Shown: one piece after another, positions 53,519 to 62,683 of the stretch
Layout: each line of letters begins with the position of its first letter
Numbering within the stretch: the stretch's first letter is position 1
From: Pseudomonadota bacterium
Lineage (GTDB): Bacteria; Pseudomonadota; Gammaproteobacteria; Burkholderiales; Gallionellaceae
Length of the DNA stretch: 64,000 nucleotides
Direction: 5' to 3'
NCBI GenBank assembly: GCA_021787435.1
Contig: JAJYLY010000006.1
Span: 110,720 to 174,719 of the forward strand
Position numbers and translations under genes: made by a program
The notes under the pieces: model-generated
What the model was told of the DNA's origin: nothing
Databases searched by the model: none
Seen by the model: the letters and a program-made list of their open reading frames with translations, nothing else

Positions 53519-55624
53519 TTGAGTCATTACAAAAAAACAATCGCATTCGGTAAACATCAACTGACCCTTGAAACAGGAGAGATTGCCCGTCAGGCAAGCG
53601 GTGCAGTAATGGTCAGCATGGATGATACCGTGGTGCTCGTCACTGTGGTCGGCCGCAAGGATGCGAAACCCGAGCAGGACTTCTTCCCGCTGACCGTGGA
53701 TTATCAGGAAAAGACTTATGCTGCCGGCAAGATTCCGGGCAGTTTCTTCAAACGCGAAGGACGGGCCAGCGAAAAGGAAATCCTGACTTCGCGCCTGATC
53801 GACCGCCCGCTGCGCCCGTTGTTTCCGGAAAGTTTTTACAACGAAGTGCAAATCATCGCAACCGTCATGTCGTCGGACAATGAAATCGATTCCGATATTC
53901 CTTCGATGATAGGCGCATCAGCGGCTCTTGCGATCTCTGGCATTCCTTTCGACGGTCCGATAGGTGCTGCACGCGTGGGTTATTGCAACGGTGAGTATCT
54001 GCTTAATCCGACAGCAACCGAGCTTTTGACTTCGCAGATGGATCTGGTTGTTGCAGGCACGGAACGCGCAGTCCTCATGGTCGAGTCCGAAGCGCAGCAG
54101 CTGTCAGAAGAAGTGATGCTGGGTGCGGTGATGTTTGGTCATGAACAGTTCCAGGTGGTGATTGCGGCGATCAATGAGATGGCGGACGCAGTGGGAAAAC
54201 CCGCATGGGACTGGGTGGCGCCGTCCAAGAATGAAGCGCTGATCGCACAAATCGCAGGCATTGCCGAAGCGGACCTGAAAACAGCCTATGCGATTCGTTC
54301 CAAGCAGGAACGCACCGATGCGGTTTCTGCGATTCATGCGAAGGTAATGGCAGCGGTGCCTGCCGATGTCGAGAAAAATCATGTCAATGAGTTGTTTGGC
54401 GCGCTGGAAGCCAAGATTGTCCGCGGACAAATCCTGAGCGGCGAGCCGCGCATAGACGGTCGCGACACGCGCACCGTTCGTCAGATTACCATACGCAATG
54501 GCGTGTTGCCTCGTACGCATGGTTCAGCGCTGTTTACGCGCGGCGAGACTCAGGCCATCGTGGTGGCGACCTTGGGCAGCATGCGCGATGCGCAGAAGGT
54601 TGATGCGCTGCAAGGCGAGTACTCCGATCGCTTCATGCTGCATTACAATTTTCCGCCGTTCGCAACGGGCGAAACTGGGCGCTTTGGCAGTCCCAAGCGT
54701 CGCGAAATTGGCCACGGACGTCTGGCCAAGCGCGCGCTGGTTGCAGTGCTGCCGAGCGAAGAAGATTTCGGCTACGCGATACGCATCGTGTCTGAAATCA
54801 CCGAGTCGAATGGTTCAAGCTCGATGGCATCGGTATGCGGTGGCTGTCTGTCTATGCTGGATGCGGGCGTGCCTTTGAAGGCGCATGTGGCCGGTATTGC
54901 GATGGGGCTAATCAAGGAAGGAAACCGTTTTGCCGTGCTGACCGATATCCTTGGCGATGAAGATCATCTTGGCGACATGGACTTCAAGGTTGCCGGTACC
55001 GAATTCGGCATTACTGCCTTGCAGATGGATATCAAGATCAACGGCATCACCCGTGAAATCATGCAGGCTGCGTTGAGTCAGGCGAAGGAAGGCCGTATGC
55101 ACATACTCGGCGTCATGCAGGCATCCATGTCGGGTGCGCGCAGCCAGTTGTCGGAATTTGCTCCGCGCATGATCAAGATGAAGATCAATCCTGAAAAGAT
55201 TCGTGACGTAATCGGCAAGGGAGGCGCTGTGATACGCGCGCTGACTGAAGAGACTGGCACGACGATAGACATCGATGACGATGGCAATATCACCATTTCC
55301 AGCGTCAATGCCGAGGCAGGGGAGCTGGCCAAGAAGCGCATCGAAGATATTGCAATGGATGTGGAAGTCGGCAAAATTTATGAAGGTCCTGTCGTGAAGC
55401 TGCTGGACTTCGGCGCGCTGGTCAACATCCTGCCCGGCAAGGACGGTCTGTTGCACATCTCTCAGATCGCCCATGAGCGCGTGAACAGCGTAGGCGACTA
55501 TCTCAAGGAGGGGCAGGTCGTGCGCGTGAAGCTTTTGGAGATGGATGACAGAGGGCGTATGAAGCTTTCGATGAAGGCGCTGTTGCCCGCACCTGAAGCT
55601 ACGGGTGCATCGATTGCCGAATAA
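53519..55624 (+). CDS. pnp: Polyribonucleotide nucleotidyltransferase (PNPase)
   Basis: A 701-residue exoribonuclease of the degradosome. There are two RNase PH domains (about 10-230 and 315-545) with [21 protein letters not shown] and [21 protein letters not shown] domain follows ([17 protein letters not shown], about 563-579), then S1 ([20 protein letters not shown], about 621-640). TTG at 53519 is the start, with AAAGAGGT upstream; no ATG fits the conserved N-terminus. Confidence 0.97.
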   Translation: MSHYKKTIAFGKHQLTLETGEIARQASGAVMVSMDDTVVLVTVVGRKDAKPEQDFFPLTVDYQEKTYAAGKIPGSFFKREGRASEKEILTSRLIDRPLRPLFPESFYNEVQIIATVMSSDNEIDSDIPSMIGASAALAISGIPFDGPIGAARVGYCNGEYLLNPTATELLTSQMDLVVAGTERAVLMVESEAQQLSEEVMLGAVMFGHEQFQVVIAAINEMADAVGKPAWDWVAPSKNEALIAQIAGIAEADLKTAYAIRSKQERTDAVSAIHAKVMAAVPADVEKNHVNELFGALEAKIVRGQILSGEPRIDGRDTRTVRQITIRNGVLPRTHGSALFTRGETQAIVVATLGSMRDAQKVDALQGEYSDRFMLHYNFPPFATGETGRFGSPKRREIGHGRLAKRALVAVLPSEEDFGYAIRIVSEITESNGSSSMASVCGGCLSMLDAGVPLKAHVAGIAMGLIKEGNRFAVLTDILGDEDHLGDMDFKVAGTEFGITALQMDIKINGITREIMQAALSQAKEGRMHILGVMQASMSGARSQLSEFAPRMIKMKINPEKIRDVIGKGGAVIRALTEETGTTIDIDDDGNITISSVNAEAGELAKKRIEDIAMDVEVGKIYEGPVVKLLDFGALVNILPGKDGLLHISQIAHERVNSVGDYLKEGQVVRVKLLEMDDRGRMKLSMKALLPAPEATGASIAE

Positions 55625-55877
55625 TTCCAGAGAGAGCAGCTGGACATAATAGAGTACACAGAATGCTTGAAGCTGCGTAGGGCGGTTTCAAGCACCAAGT
55701 GCAAAAAATGCAGCATAATGCAAATTTAAAGCCAAAAACGTCTGGCATGAACAGATCCACCGGACATTTAAAACGAGCGATGTACAAGGTGACGACGGAT
55801 TCAAAACACAATCTGCCGATTGCATAGAATCTGCCGGATCGGACTTTAACCTGTCAGTGCTACATCAGGTCTGGACG
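55625..55877. other. Intergenic stretch after pnp; no gene seen
   Basis: I find no convincing reading frame here. It holds an 8-bp hairpin (TGCTTGAA at 55664-55671 with TTCAAGCA at 55687-55694) without a T-run, which may stabilise the pnp message end. The rest looks like decayed sequence bordering the transposase remnant. Confidence 0.5.
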
Positions 55878-55884
55878 TCAGATA

Positions 55885-56072
55885 CAGCCTGATGCCTGCA
55901 CGCTTGGCTGCAGCCCTACCTTGTGCCGTACGATCTTCAGCAGGCGACTTTCCACGGGATGTGTAATAGCTTTCTCCTGCGCGGTCATGTCTACTATCAC
56001 ACATTCAAATTCTACAGGCTTGACTACCTTTGTATTCACCGCAGCATCGATGGTGGCCTTGAGGATCAAAAA
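55885..56072 (-). pseudogene. IS5-type transposase remnant
   Basis: Reading leftwards from 56069 the frame gives ATIDAAVNTKVVKPVEFECV, then VDMTAQEKAITHPVESRLL and IVRHKV. This matches the region before the catalytic core of IS5-family (DDE) transposases, where the usual text is VDTTVQEKAI. After HKV the similarity continues in another frame (AAAKRAGIRL, ending near 55885), so there is a frameshift, and both ends are missing. It directly abuts the ArsR-rhodanese gene stop. Confidence 0.68.
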
Positions 56073-56756
56073 TTATCGGTTTTCGCTCGCCCATTCAGCG
56101 ATGCCTTCACGCAAATGAATGGCCGTATATCCGTCCCGTTTGAGCAATTCGACAGCATCCACCGCCATCAGACAATAGGGTCCGCGACAGTAAGCAACAA
56201 TCGAGCGGTCTTTCGGCAGCTCAGACAGTCGTTGACGCAGTTCTTCCAGCGGTATCGATCTTGCAAACGGAAGATGTGCGGCTAGATATTCTTCCGTGGG
56301 TCTTACATCAAGCACCACTATTTCTCCCTTGCGAGCGGCCTTCATCAGGCTTTCCCGGTCGCTAGGGACAAGGTCATCCGGCTGCGCAGCAATTTTCTGC
56401 AAAGCCAGCTGCAATTCGATCAGGCGATCCTCGGCCAGCTTATGAATCCGCACCCATAGATCGGCCACCGAGTTGTCAGCCAGGCGATAGTAGATGTTTT
56501 TGCCGCGCCGTTCTGTCTCGACCAGATGCGCCAAACGCAGTTCGCGCAAATGAGAACTAGTCAACTTCACGCTGAGGGTAGTTTCGTGCGCTAAAGTCTC
56601 CACCGTTTTTTCATTCTGACAAAGCAGATTAATCAGCTCCAGTCGCTTCGGACTGGAGAAGACTTGGCCGATCCTGGCCACCTGCTCATACAGCATATCT
56701 TTAACATTACGGGCGTTCTTCATTGCATCAATCCTATTTTTATTGGAACTTGCCAT
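56073..56756 (-). CDS. ArsR-family repressor fused to a rhodanese domain
   Basis: 227 residues. An N-terminal winged-helix ArsR/SmtB domain covers about 15-110, with the recognition stretch TLSVKLTSSHLRELRLAHLV and the wing ERRGKNIYYRLAD. A rhodanese domain follows (about 130-227) with VVLDVRPTEEYLAAHLPFARSIP and the active-site loop YCRGPYC, cysteine about residue 189. Proteins of this type in other bacteria are linked to sulfide or persulfide responses. The ATG at 56756 faces the divergent dsrE operon, and a palindrome overlaps that promoter. A longer ORF is not possible at the 3' end, where transposase debris begins. Confidence 0.87.
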   Translation of the reverse strand: MASSNKNRIDAMKNARNVKDMLYEQVARIGQVFSSPKRLELINLLCQNEKTVETLAHETTLSVKLTSSHLRELRLAHLVETERRGKNIYYRLADNSVADLWVRIHKLAEDRLIELQLALQKIAAQPDDLVPSDRESLMKAARKGEIVVLDVRPTEEYLAAHLPFARSIPLEELRQRLSELPKDRSIVAYCRGPYCLMAVDAVELLKRDGYTAIHLREGIAEWASENR

Positions 56757-56773
56757 AAGTAGTATAAATTATA

Positions 56774-56802
56774 TTGACATAAATAAACAATCGCAGTCTA
56801 AT
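56774..56802 (+). promoter_or_regulatory. Sigma-70 promoter of the dsrE operon
   Basis: TTGACA (56774-56779) and TCTAAT (56797-56802) are separated by exactly 17 bp. The surrounding region is much more AT-rich than the genes. The -10 is part of the inverted repeat described next. Confidence 0.72.
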
Positions 56803-56821
56803 CACTCTAGAAATTATTAGA
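56797..56821. promoter_or_regulatory. Inverted repeat overlapping the -10 of the dsrE promoter (candidate ArsR-rhodanese operator)
   Basis: TCTAAT at 56797-56802 is mirrored by ATTAGA at 56816-56821 (13-bp spacing, exact). The site covers the -10 element and the transcription start, where a bound ArsR dimer would block RNA polymerase. That the adjacent regulator binds here is inference. Confidence 0.55.
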
Positions 56822-56847
56822 ATGTTAATCAACCGGAGGAGGTTGCC

Positions 56848-57198
56848 ATGAAGACGTTGTTCATACTCAATGATGGCCCATACGGCAGCGAGCGCACCTA
56901 TAACAGCCTGCGACTTGCGGGTGCCGTTGCCAGGCAGGAAGGCTCCGAAGTATGTGTGTTCCTGATCGGCGATGCGGCGTCAGCCGCGCATCGCAATCAG
57001 AAAGTGCCTGCAGGTTTCTACAACGTCGAGACCATGCTCGGCAACGTGCTCCGGCATGGCGGGAAAATCGGTGTCTGCGGCACCTGCATGGATGCGCGCG
57101 GCATGTCTGACAGCGATCTTGCCGATAACACGCACAAGAGTACGCTGGCGGAGCTTGCCGAATGGACCGCATGGGCGGACAAGGTTCTGGTATTTTAA
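56848..57198 (+). CDS. DsrE/DsrF-family sulfur-carrier-like protein
   Basis: A 116-residue protein of the DsrE fold: FILNDGPYGSERTYNSLRLAG at the start, VCVFLIGDAASAA, and a C-terminal thiol pair in GVCGTCMDARG (about 77-87). DsrE-like proteins carry persulfide sulfur between enzymes. A GGAGGAGG-like ribosome-binding site precedes the ATG. It is the first gene of an operon with the MBL protein 18 bp downstream. Confidence 0.82.
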   Translation: MKTLFILNDGPYGSERTYNSLRLAGAVARQEGSEVCVFLIGDAASAAHRNQKVPAGFYNVETMLGNVLRHGGKIGVCGTCMDARGMSDSDLADNTHKSTLAELAEWTAWADKVLVF

Positions 57199-57216
57199 TT
57201 TTTTAAGGAGAGTGCA

Positions 57217-57948
57217 ATGTTTTTCAAGCAACTGCCAACAAAGGAATCATCTTTATCTTATTTTTTCGGCTGCGGCACCAAAGGCAAGTCCATGGCGGTG
57301 GACGTGGTTGCAGGAGATGAAGAGTGGTACATCGAGGAAGCGAAAAAAGCGAACGTCACGATTGATTTCGTGATCGACACCCATGTTCATGCTGACCACT
57401 ATTCAGGCGGCAGAAGACTCGCCCAGATGGTCGGTGCGCCGTATTGTCTGCATGAATCCGATAAAGGCAAGGTGAAGTTCGATTTTGAGCCGCTGAAGGA
57501 CGGGCAGATGCTCAACTTGGGCAACGTCAACGTCGAAGTGCTGCATACCCCAGGTCATACGCCAGACAGCGTCTGCCTGCTGGTAACCGACATGCGCCGC
57601 GCAGAAGTGCCCTGGTTCGTGATCACCGGCGACACGCTGTTCGTGGGTTCCACAGGCCGTCCTGATCTGCTGGGGCGTGAACAGGAAATGGCTTCGCAAC
57701 TCTATGACAGCATACATGCCAGATTGTTGAGCCTGCCCAACGAAGTCGAGATATTCCCCGGTCATCAGGCAGGCAGTGTCTGCGGTGCAGGACTTTCCGG
57801 CAAACCGAGTTCCACGATCGGTTTCGAGAAACGCTGGAATGGCGCCTTGTCGATGGACAAGAAATCCTTCATTGAAGCCCTCATTCATGAAATTCCGCCG
57901 CGCCCTGCCGAGATGGACAGGATGGTTGCTGCCAATATTGCTGGATAA
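57217..57948 (+). CDS. MBL-fold hydrolase, persulfide-dioxygenase-like
   Basis: 243 residues of the metallo-beta-lactamase fold with THVHADHYSG (two histidines and an aspartate, about 50-59), HTPGHTPDS, ITGDTLFVGSTGRPDLLG and the closing FPGHQAGSVCGAG. The GRPDLLG element after the metal motif is typical of ETHE1-type persulfide dioxygenases rather than glyoxalase II. These oxidise glutathione persulfide to sulfite with an iron centre. The neighbouring DsrE, rhodanese-regulator and SQR-like genes support a sulfur role. A rhodanese domain is absent. Confidence 0.8.
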   Translation: MFFKQLPTKESSLSYFFGCGTKGKSMAVDVVAGDEEWYIEEAKKANVTIDFVIDTHVHADHYSGGRRLAQMVGAPYCLHESDKGKVKFDFEPLKDGQMLNLGNVNVEVLHTPGHTPDSVCLLVTDMRRAEVPWFVITGDTLFVGSTGRPDLLGREQEMASQLYDSIHARLLSLPNEVEIFPGHQAGSVCGAGLSGKPSSTIGFEKRWNGALSMDKKSFIEALIHEIPPRPAEMDRMVAANIAG

Positions 57949-57961
57949 AGAGAGAGAACAC

Positions 57962-59614
57962 ATGACCAAACAGACTCATACACTGGCAGCGGAGGCTGTT
58001 TACATCCGCGGCATCCGGGCCAATTTGCACCAGTTTATCCAGCAGGCAATCCAGGTATTCTTTATAGGCCTTGTGATTGGCATGGAGCGAAATGTGCTGC
58101 CAGTGTTGAGTCAGGATTTTGGCGTACCGAAGGGATCCTTTCTGTTTTTGATGTCTTTCGTGGTTTCATTCGGTTTCGTCAAGGGCATCCTTAATTTTAT
58201 CGCAGGCCGTCTGTCAGAACGCATCGGGCGAAAAAAGGTATTACTGTTGGGCTGGGTTGCGGCGATCCCCATCCCTTTCATGATCCTGTATGCCCCCAGT
58301 TGGGGGTGGATTGTTGCGGCCAATATTTTCCTGGGCATCAATCAAGGTTTTGCATGGAGCATGACGGTAACCAGCAAGGTGGATATCACCCGCGCCGATC
58401 AGCGCGGATTCGCCACGGGCGTCAATGAATTTGCAGGATATGCTGCAGTGGGCATCGGCGGGCTCGTGACAGGATATCTGGCCGTCCTTTACGGACCCCG
58501 CGAGGCGCTTTTCGGTTTCGGTCTTTCGGTAATCGTGACTGGCTTGCTGACTGCATTCTTCTTTATCAAGGAAACCTTGCCTTGGGCAAAAGTTGAAAGC
58601 AAGGAACACTCAAGCGGCAGTTATGTCGGACACAAACCGCGTTTCCCCAAAGGTGTTTCGGCACACCCGGGAACTTGGGAGATTTTTACTCTGGTTTCCT
58701 TCAGACATCCGACCCTGAATGCGCTTTGCCAGGCAGGTGTGACAAACAAAATCGCAGATGCGCTATTATGGGTATTGTTTCCTGTCTTTTTGCACAACCA
58801 AGGTTTAAATATCGTGCAAATTGGCTGGATTACAGCGATATACGGCATGGTTTGGGGCGCAGCCCAACTTTTGACCGGTGCCTTATCCGATGCCATCGGG
58901 CGTAAAAAGCCTATTATCGGAGGGTTGTGGTTGCTTGGCATAGGCATTGCAGCCGTTCCCCTGGTGCATGACATGACCGCTTGGGCAATCTGTGCGGTAA
59001 TTATGGGTGTTGGTATGGCTTTGCTCTACCCCAACCTCATTGCCGCACTGGCGGATATTTCCCATCCCAACTGGCGCAGTTCCGCCCTCGGAACTTACCG
59101 TTACTGGCGCGATACGGGTTATGCGATCGGTGCAATTGTGCTGGGTCTGGTTGCACAATGGACCAGCAGTATTGAAAACGCATTCTGGTTCACTGCCATA
59201 ATTTTGGGTGTATCGGGTGTTTACTTGGCGTTGCGGGCTGAAGAAACGCATCCCCGCATCAATCCGGCAGACCTTTCGCCGGCACAGAATGTTACATCAC
59301 CGACGCTCGACGTGCGCGTAATCTCGCAAACACCTCCTGGTGGCCGTTGCGGTCTCTATACCGGTTACGGCCAAGCGCTGGCTCAACATTTAGGTGTACG
59401 GTTCCAGCTGGATATCAGCACTGAACGTGACGCACATGGGCACGGCTTCCCGTCAATCTGGATCAACGGCAGTCCGCTACGTCCCTCAGATGGCGTGATC
59501 GTTATGCCTGAAGATATTGTGGGTGTACTGGTTGCGAACAAAATCAAGGTCAGCAACGACCTCGGACTGGCGCTCATTGCCGAGGTCAACAGAATGCTTC
59601 ATGAAGGAGGCTGA
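57962..59614 (+). CDS. MFS transporter with an extra C-terminal soluble domain
   Basis: 550 residues. Twelve membrane segments lie between about 25 and 430, with MFS loops such as GRLSERIGRKKVL and GALSDAIGRKKPI. A cytoplasmic-looking extension of about 95 residues follows (from LDVRVISQTPPGGRCGLYTG to the end), containing GHGFPSIWINGSPLRPSDG. I do not recognise this domain; it has a single cysteine and a fold-like alternation of strands and helices. The ATG at 57962 follows the MBL stop by 13 bp. The transported compound could be a sulfur species given the operon, but that is inference. Confidence 0.75.
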   Translation: MTKQTHTLAAEAVYIRGIRANLHQFIQQAIQVFFIGLVIGMERNVLPVLSQDFGVPKGSFLFLMSFVVSFGFVKGILNFIAGRLSERIGRKKVLLLGWVAAIPIPFMILYAPSWGWIVAANIFLGINQGFAWSMTVTSKVDITRADQRGFATGVNEFAGYAAVGIGGLVTGYLAVLYGPREALFGFGLSVIVTGLLTAFFFIKETLPWAKVESKEHSSGSYVGHKPRFPKGVSAHPGTWEIFTLVSFRHPTLNALCQAGVTNKIADALLWVLFPVFLHNQGLNIVQIGWITAIYGMVWGAAQLLTGALSDAIGRKKPIIGGLWLLGIGIAAVPLVHDMTAWAICAVIMGVGMALLYPNLIAALADISHPNWRSSALGTYRYWRDTGYAIGAIVLGLVAQWTSSIENAFWFTAIILGVSGVYLALRAEETHPRINPADLSPAQNVTSPTLDVRVISQTPPGGRCGLYTGYGQALAQHLGVRFQLDISTERDAHGHGFPSIWINGSPLRPSDGVIVMPEDIVGVLVANKIKVSNDLGLALIAEVNRMLHEGG

Positions 59615-59722
59615 TCACAGCAAAGTGTGTTGATGAGAAGATAATTGCAGAAGCCCAAAAAGACGAGTGGCGACTATTCTTCCCGTTGTCCGTATCAATA
59701 CAGAGGCATCAGGAGAAAACGT

Positions 59723-60850
59723 ATGAAACGAATTACTATCATCGGAGCCGGTTTTGCTGCACTGTCAGCGGCGCGCAAATTGCGCCAGCTCGATGCGGAA
59801 GTTGAAATCACTCTCATCGCACCTAAAGCGGAATTGATATTCCTGCCGAGTCTGATCTGGATACCTTCCGGCAAGCGTAAAGCCCAGGACTTGCCCATTC
59901 CGCTCGAGCGTTTTCTGCACGACAACCGTATCAGCTTCGTTACAGGCGAAGCGACTGGTTTGGAGAATGGCGGGCGCACCGTGCTGACCAACACCGGCAA
60001 GGTGGAGAACGACGGCCTGATCATCGCCTGTGGAGGGCGTTTCATCAAGAAATTGCCCGGCATAGAGCATGCGATTCTGCCTTGCGAAGGCATTGTTGCC
60101 GCGGAAAAAATTCGCGATCGTGTATCAACACTCAAACAAGGCAACATCGCGCTGGGTTTTTCCGGCAACCCGAACGAGCCTGCCGCCATGCGCGGCGGCC
60201 CCATCTTCGAGTTCCTGTTCGGGCTGGATACCCAGTTGCGCCGTGAAGGAAGACGGGGGGGAATCAGCCTCACCTTATTCAATCCCATGCCCAATCCTGG
60301 CAACCGTCTCGGCGCGCGTGCGGTACAGCGCCTGATGGCAGAGATGGACAAACGCGACATCAAGAAACAGCTTGGACATAAACTGGTCGGTTTCGAGGCA
60401 GACAAGGTGAAAACCGAAGGTGGTGAGTTCGCTGCCGACCTCATCATTTTCATGCCCGGTTTGACAGGCAATGCCTGGTTTGACCAGACCAGTCTGCCCC
60501 GCTCGCCGGGGGGGCTCATCAAGGCCGATGCACAATGCCGCGTTGAAGGCATGCCGGCGGTCTATGTCGTCGGCGATTCCGGCAGTTTTCCGGGGCCGGA
60601 CTGGATGCCCAAGCAGGCGCACATGGCCGATTTGCAAGGCGAAACAGCAGCCACGAATTTATTGACGGAATTGGACGGCAAAATTCCGCATCTGACGTTC
60701 AAAGTGGAACTGCTCTGTATCGTCGATAGTCTCAATGCAGGCATGCTGGTCAGGCGCACACCGGACAGCGAAATGGCATTGCCGCCGCTTGGCTTGATGC
60801 ATGGCGCCAAATCATTCTTCGAGTCCTGGTATTTGCGCAAATATAGGTAG
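59723..60850 (+). CDS. FAD-dependent oxidoreductase, sulfide:quinone-reductase-like
   Basis: A 375-residue two-dinucleotide-binding-domain flavoprotein. FAD motif ITIIGAGFAALSAARKL (4-20), ATG/GD motif YVVGDSGSFPGPDWMPKQAHMAD near 285-307. It resembles sulfide:quinone oxidoreductases (cysteines in IIACGGRF, ILPCEGIV and VELLCIVDS) and also NDH-2 proteins. I cannot prove the redox-active cysteine pair. AGGAGA lies upstream of the ATG at 59723; a TTG-started frame from 59645 is not favoured. The C-terminus (SFFESWYLRKYR) could contact the membrane. Confidence 0.75.
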   Translation: MKRITIIGAGFAALSAARKLRQLDAEVEITLIAPKAELIFLPSLIWIPSGKRKAQDLPIPLERFLHDNRISFVTGEATGLENGGRTVLTNTGKVENDGLIIACGGRFIKKLPGIEHAILPCEGIVAAEKIRDRVSTLKQGNIALGFSGNPNEPAAMRGGPIFEFLFGLDTQLRREGRRGGISLTLFNPMPNPGNRLGARAVQRLMAEMDKRDIKKQLGHKLVGFEADKVKTEGGEFAADLIIFMPGLTGNAWFDQTSLPRSPGGLIKADAQCRVEGMPAVYVVGDSGSFPGPDWMPKQAHMADLQGETAATNLLTELDGKIPHLTFKVELLCIVDSLNAGMLVRRTPDSEMALPPLGLMHGAKSFFESWYLRKYR

Positions 60851-60859
60851 TGCCGAGCT

Positions 60860-61642
60860 ATGTGTGAACTCTTTGGCATGTCGTCCTCACAACCGCTGAA
60901 TATGGCGAGTGAACTTGACGAGTTTCGCTTGCATGGCGGAGTGGTGGCTGACAATCCTGACGGTTGGGGGATAGCCTCGTGGGAGAGCGGCGCGTTTCAG
61001 CTTTACAAGGAACCGACCCCGGCTCATCAGAGCGAACTGTTCGCGCAACTGGGCGAAAGCACACAGTCCAGTTTATTCATTGCTCATGTCCGCAAGGCGA
61101 GTTTTCCTCCCGTCATTGATATGAGCAACACCCACCCGTTTCAACGACAGTGCTGCGGCAAGGAATGGGTGTTTGCACACAATGGCATGGTGCCGGACAT
61201 CGTGGAAATTGAATTGTCCAGCGAGAATCCTGTCTGCTGCCCAACGGGCAGAACGGATTCCGAATATGCTTTCTGCCACTTGCTCGGTGGTATTGCGCAG
61301 CATTTGCACGGTTTGCCTGCCGCTGACCCAACTACCTGGTTCGAAAATCTGGCCGTCGTGAGCGGTCTGGTTGCCTCTCTCGGTAAATTCAATTTCTTGA
61401 TGTCAGATGGAGAACATCTGGTTGCCTATGGACATGACCGGCTTCACTATCTGGAATGCTCAGATTCAGTCAGATCCGATGGCATCCCGGTTAACAGCGT
61501 TTTGGTCGCGACCGAACCGCTAAACAAAAACCCGGCGTGGACCGCCTTTCAACCGGGGGAATTGCGCCTTTATCGTTCTGGCAAAATGCTAGAGCGTATG
61601 ATGACGCAGCCAATCCCGCTCTCCGATTCCAAACTGTACTGA
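60860..61642 (+). CDS. Class II glutamine amidotransferase (YafJ-like)
   Basis: A 260-residue N-terminal-nucleophile amidotransferase. Cys2 immediately after the initiator methionine (MCELFGMSS) is the catalytic residue. NPDGWGIASW, HVRKASFPPV, HPFQ and FAHNGMVPDI complete the glutaminase site. No second synthase domain is fused, so it probably supplies ammonia to an unidentified partner or acts as a stand-alone glutaminase. It begins 9 bp after the SQR-like gene, so it is likely in the same operon. Confidence 0.85.
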   Translation: MCELFGMSSSQPLNMASELDEFRLHGGVVADNPDGWGIASWESGAFQLYKEPTPAHQSELFAQLGESTQSSLFIAHVRKASFPPVIDMSNTHPFQRQCCGKEWVFAHNGMVPDIVEIELSSENPVCCPTGRTDSEYAFCHLLGGIAQHLHGLPAADPTTWFENLAVVSGLVASLGKFNFLMSDGEHLVAYGHDRLHYLECSDSVRSDGIPVNSVLVATEPLNKNPAWTAFQPGELRLYRSGKMLERMMTQPIPLSDSKLY

Positions 61643-61678
61643 GATTCGAACTGTATCAACGTTTCTGAAAGGAACATT

Positions 61679-62341
61679 ATGCAGCCGGAACAATATGAAG
61701 CCTGGTATGCAACGCAGAGAGGACAGTGGATCGGGGAAGAAGAGTATCGCCTGCTCGCTTCGTTTCTTGCGCCAAGCCAAAGTGAGACATTGCTCGATGT
61801 CGGATGCGGTACAGGATATTTCACACGCCGATTCGCGACCGATGCAGTAGACAATAAGGTGGTCGGTGCCGACATTGACTTGGATATGCTCCGTTTTGCC
61901 GCTGGACACTCGGCGCATGGCATCGATTTCATAGCAGCCGATGCGCAGCAACTGCCATTTCGGGACGGCAGTTTCGATCTGGTCGTCAGCGTTACCGCTT
62001 TATGCTTCATTCAGGACGAAAAACAGGTACTACGAGAGATGTTGCGCATTGCTCGGCGCCGTGTGGTATTGGGGTTGCTCAACCGGCACAGCCTGCTTTA
62101 TCTAACCAAGGGCCGATGCGGGGGGCGGGGCGCCTATCGCGGTGCGCGCTGGCACACACCCGCTGAGGTATTAAGTTTGTTCGATGATCTGCCAGTGCGC
62201 CATGCCAGTCTCAGCACTGCCATCGTAATGCCCGGCGGCAAACTCTGGAGTCGTCGCTTGGAGCCGTTGCTGCAGTTCTGGTTGCCCGGATGCGGCGCCT
62301 TTATTGCTGTCGCCGCCGATGTGTGGTCAGCTCAACAATGA
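61679..62341 (+). CDS. SAM-dependent methyltransferase (class I)
   Basis: A 220-residue methyltransferase. Motif I LLDVGCGTGYFTRRFA is at about 38-53, ADAQQLPFRDGSFDLVVSV is the post-motif II/III region, and RRVVLGLLNRHS follows. It resembles the UbiE/COQ5-like Methyltransf_11 group. The substrate is unknown. It follows the amidotransferase after 36 bp and precedes a small SHOCT gene after 19 bp. Confidence 0.8.
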   Translation: MQPEQYEAWYATQRGQWIGEEEYRLLASFLAPSQSETLLDVGCGTGYFTRRFATDAVDNKVVGADIDLDMLRFAAGHSAHGIDFIAADAQQLPFRDGSFDLVVSVTALCFIQDEKQVLREMLRIARRRVVLGLLNRHSLLYLTKGRCGGRGAYRGARWHTPAEVLSLFDDLPVRHASLSTAIVMPGGKLWSRRLEPLLQFWLPGCGAFIAVAADVWSAQQ

Positions 62342-62360
62342 AAAGCAAGGGAGGCATGAC

Positions 62361-62603
62361 ATGATGAACAACTGGAACGGTTTCGTTGGATGGGGAATGG
62401 GTTTTGGTTTTATATTCATGTTGCTGTTCTGGGGGCTGGTTCTTCTTGGAGTCGCGACGCTGATCCGATGGCTGGTGACACCGTCGCCGCCAAATCGCAG
62501 CCCGCGCGACAAGGCGCCTTTGGAAATCGTGCAGGAGCGCTATGCGCGCGGTGAAATCAATCGTGAGGAGTATGAGCAGAAAAAGCGTGATCTGGAGCTG
62601 TGA
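62361..62603 (+). CDS. Small SHOCT-domain membrane protein
   Basis: An 80-residue protein with one or two N-terminal membrane segments (GMGFGFIFMLLFWGLVLLGVATLI) and a C-terminal SHOCT motif (LEIVQERYARGEINREEYEQ). SHOCT modules are short oligomerisation or localisation tags of unknown detail. The ATG at 62361 has GGGAGG upstream; earlier in-frame starts overlap the methyltransferase gene and are not favoured. Confidence 0.82.
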   Translation: MMNNWNGFVGWGMGFGFIFMLLFWGLVLLGVATLIRWLVTPSPPNRSPRDKAPLEIVQERYARGEINREEYEQKKRDLEL

Positions 62604-62683
62604 GCGTGACCGATTTATCTCGATTACAACCACACTGATGGCATCGCACTGACTGTAATACACTGAAATACAGGAAAGTTTAT

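Noticed and set aside
55599..55811. Possible minus-strand gene overlapping the pnp end
   Set aside because: A cysteine- and phenylalanine-rich peptide with no ribosome-binding site, antisense to pnp and to decayed intergenic sequence; it looks like chance.
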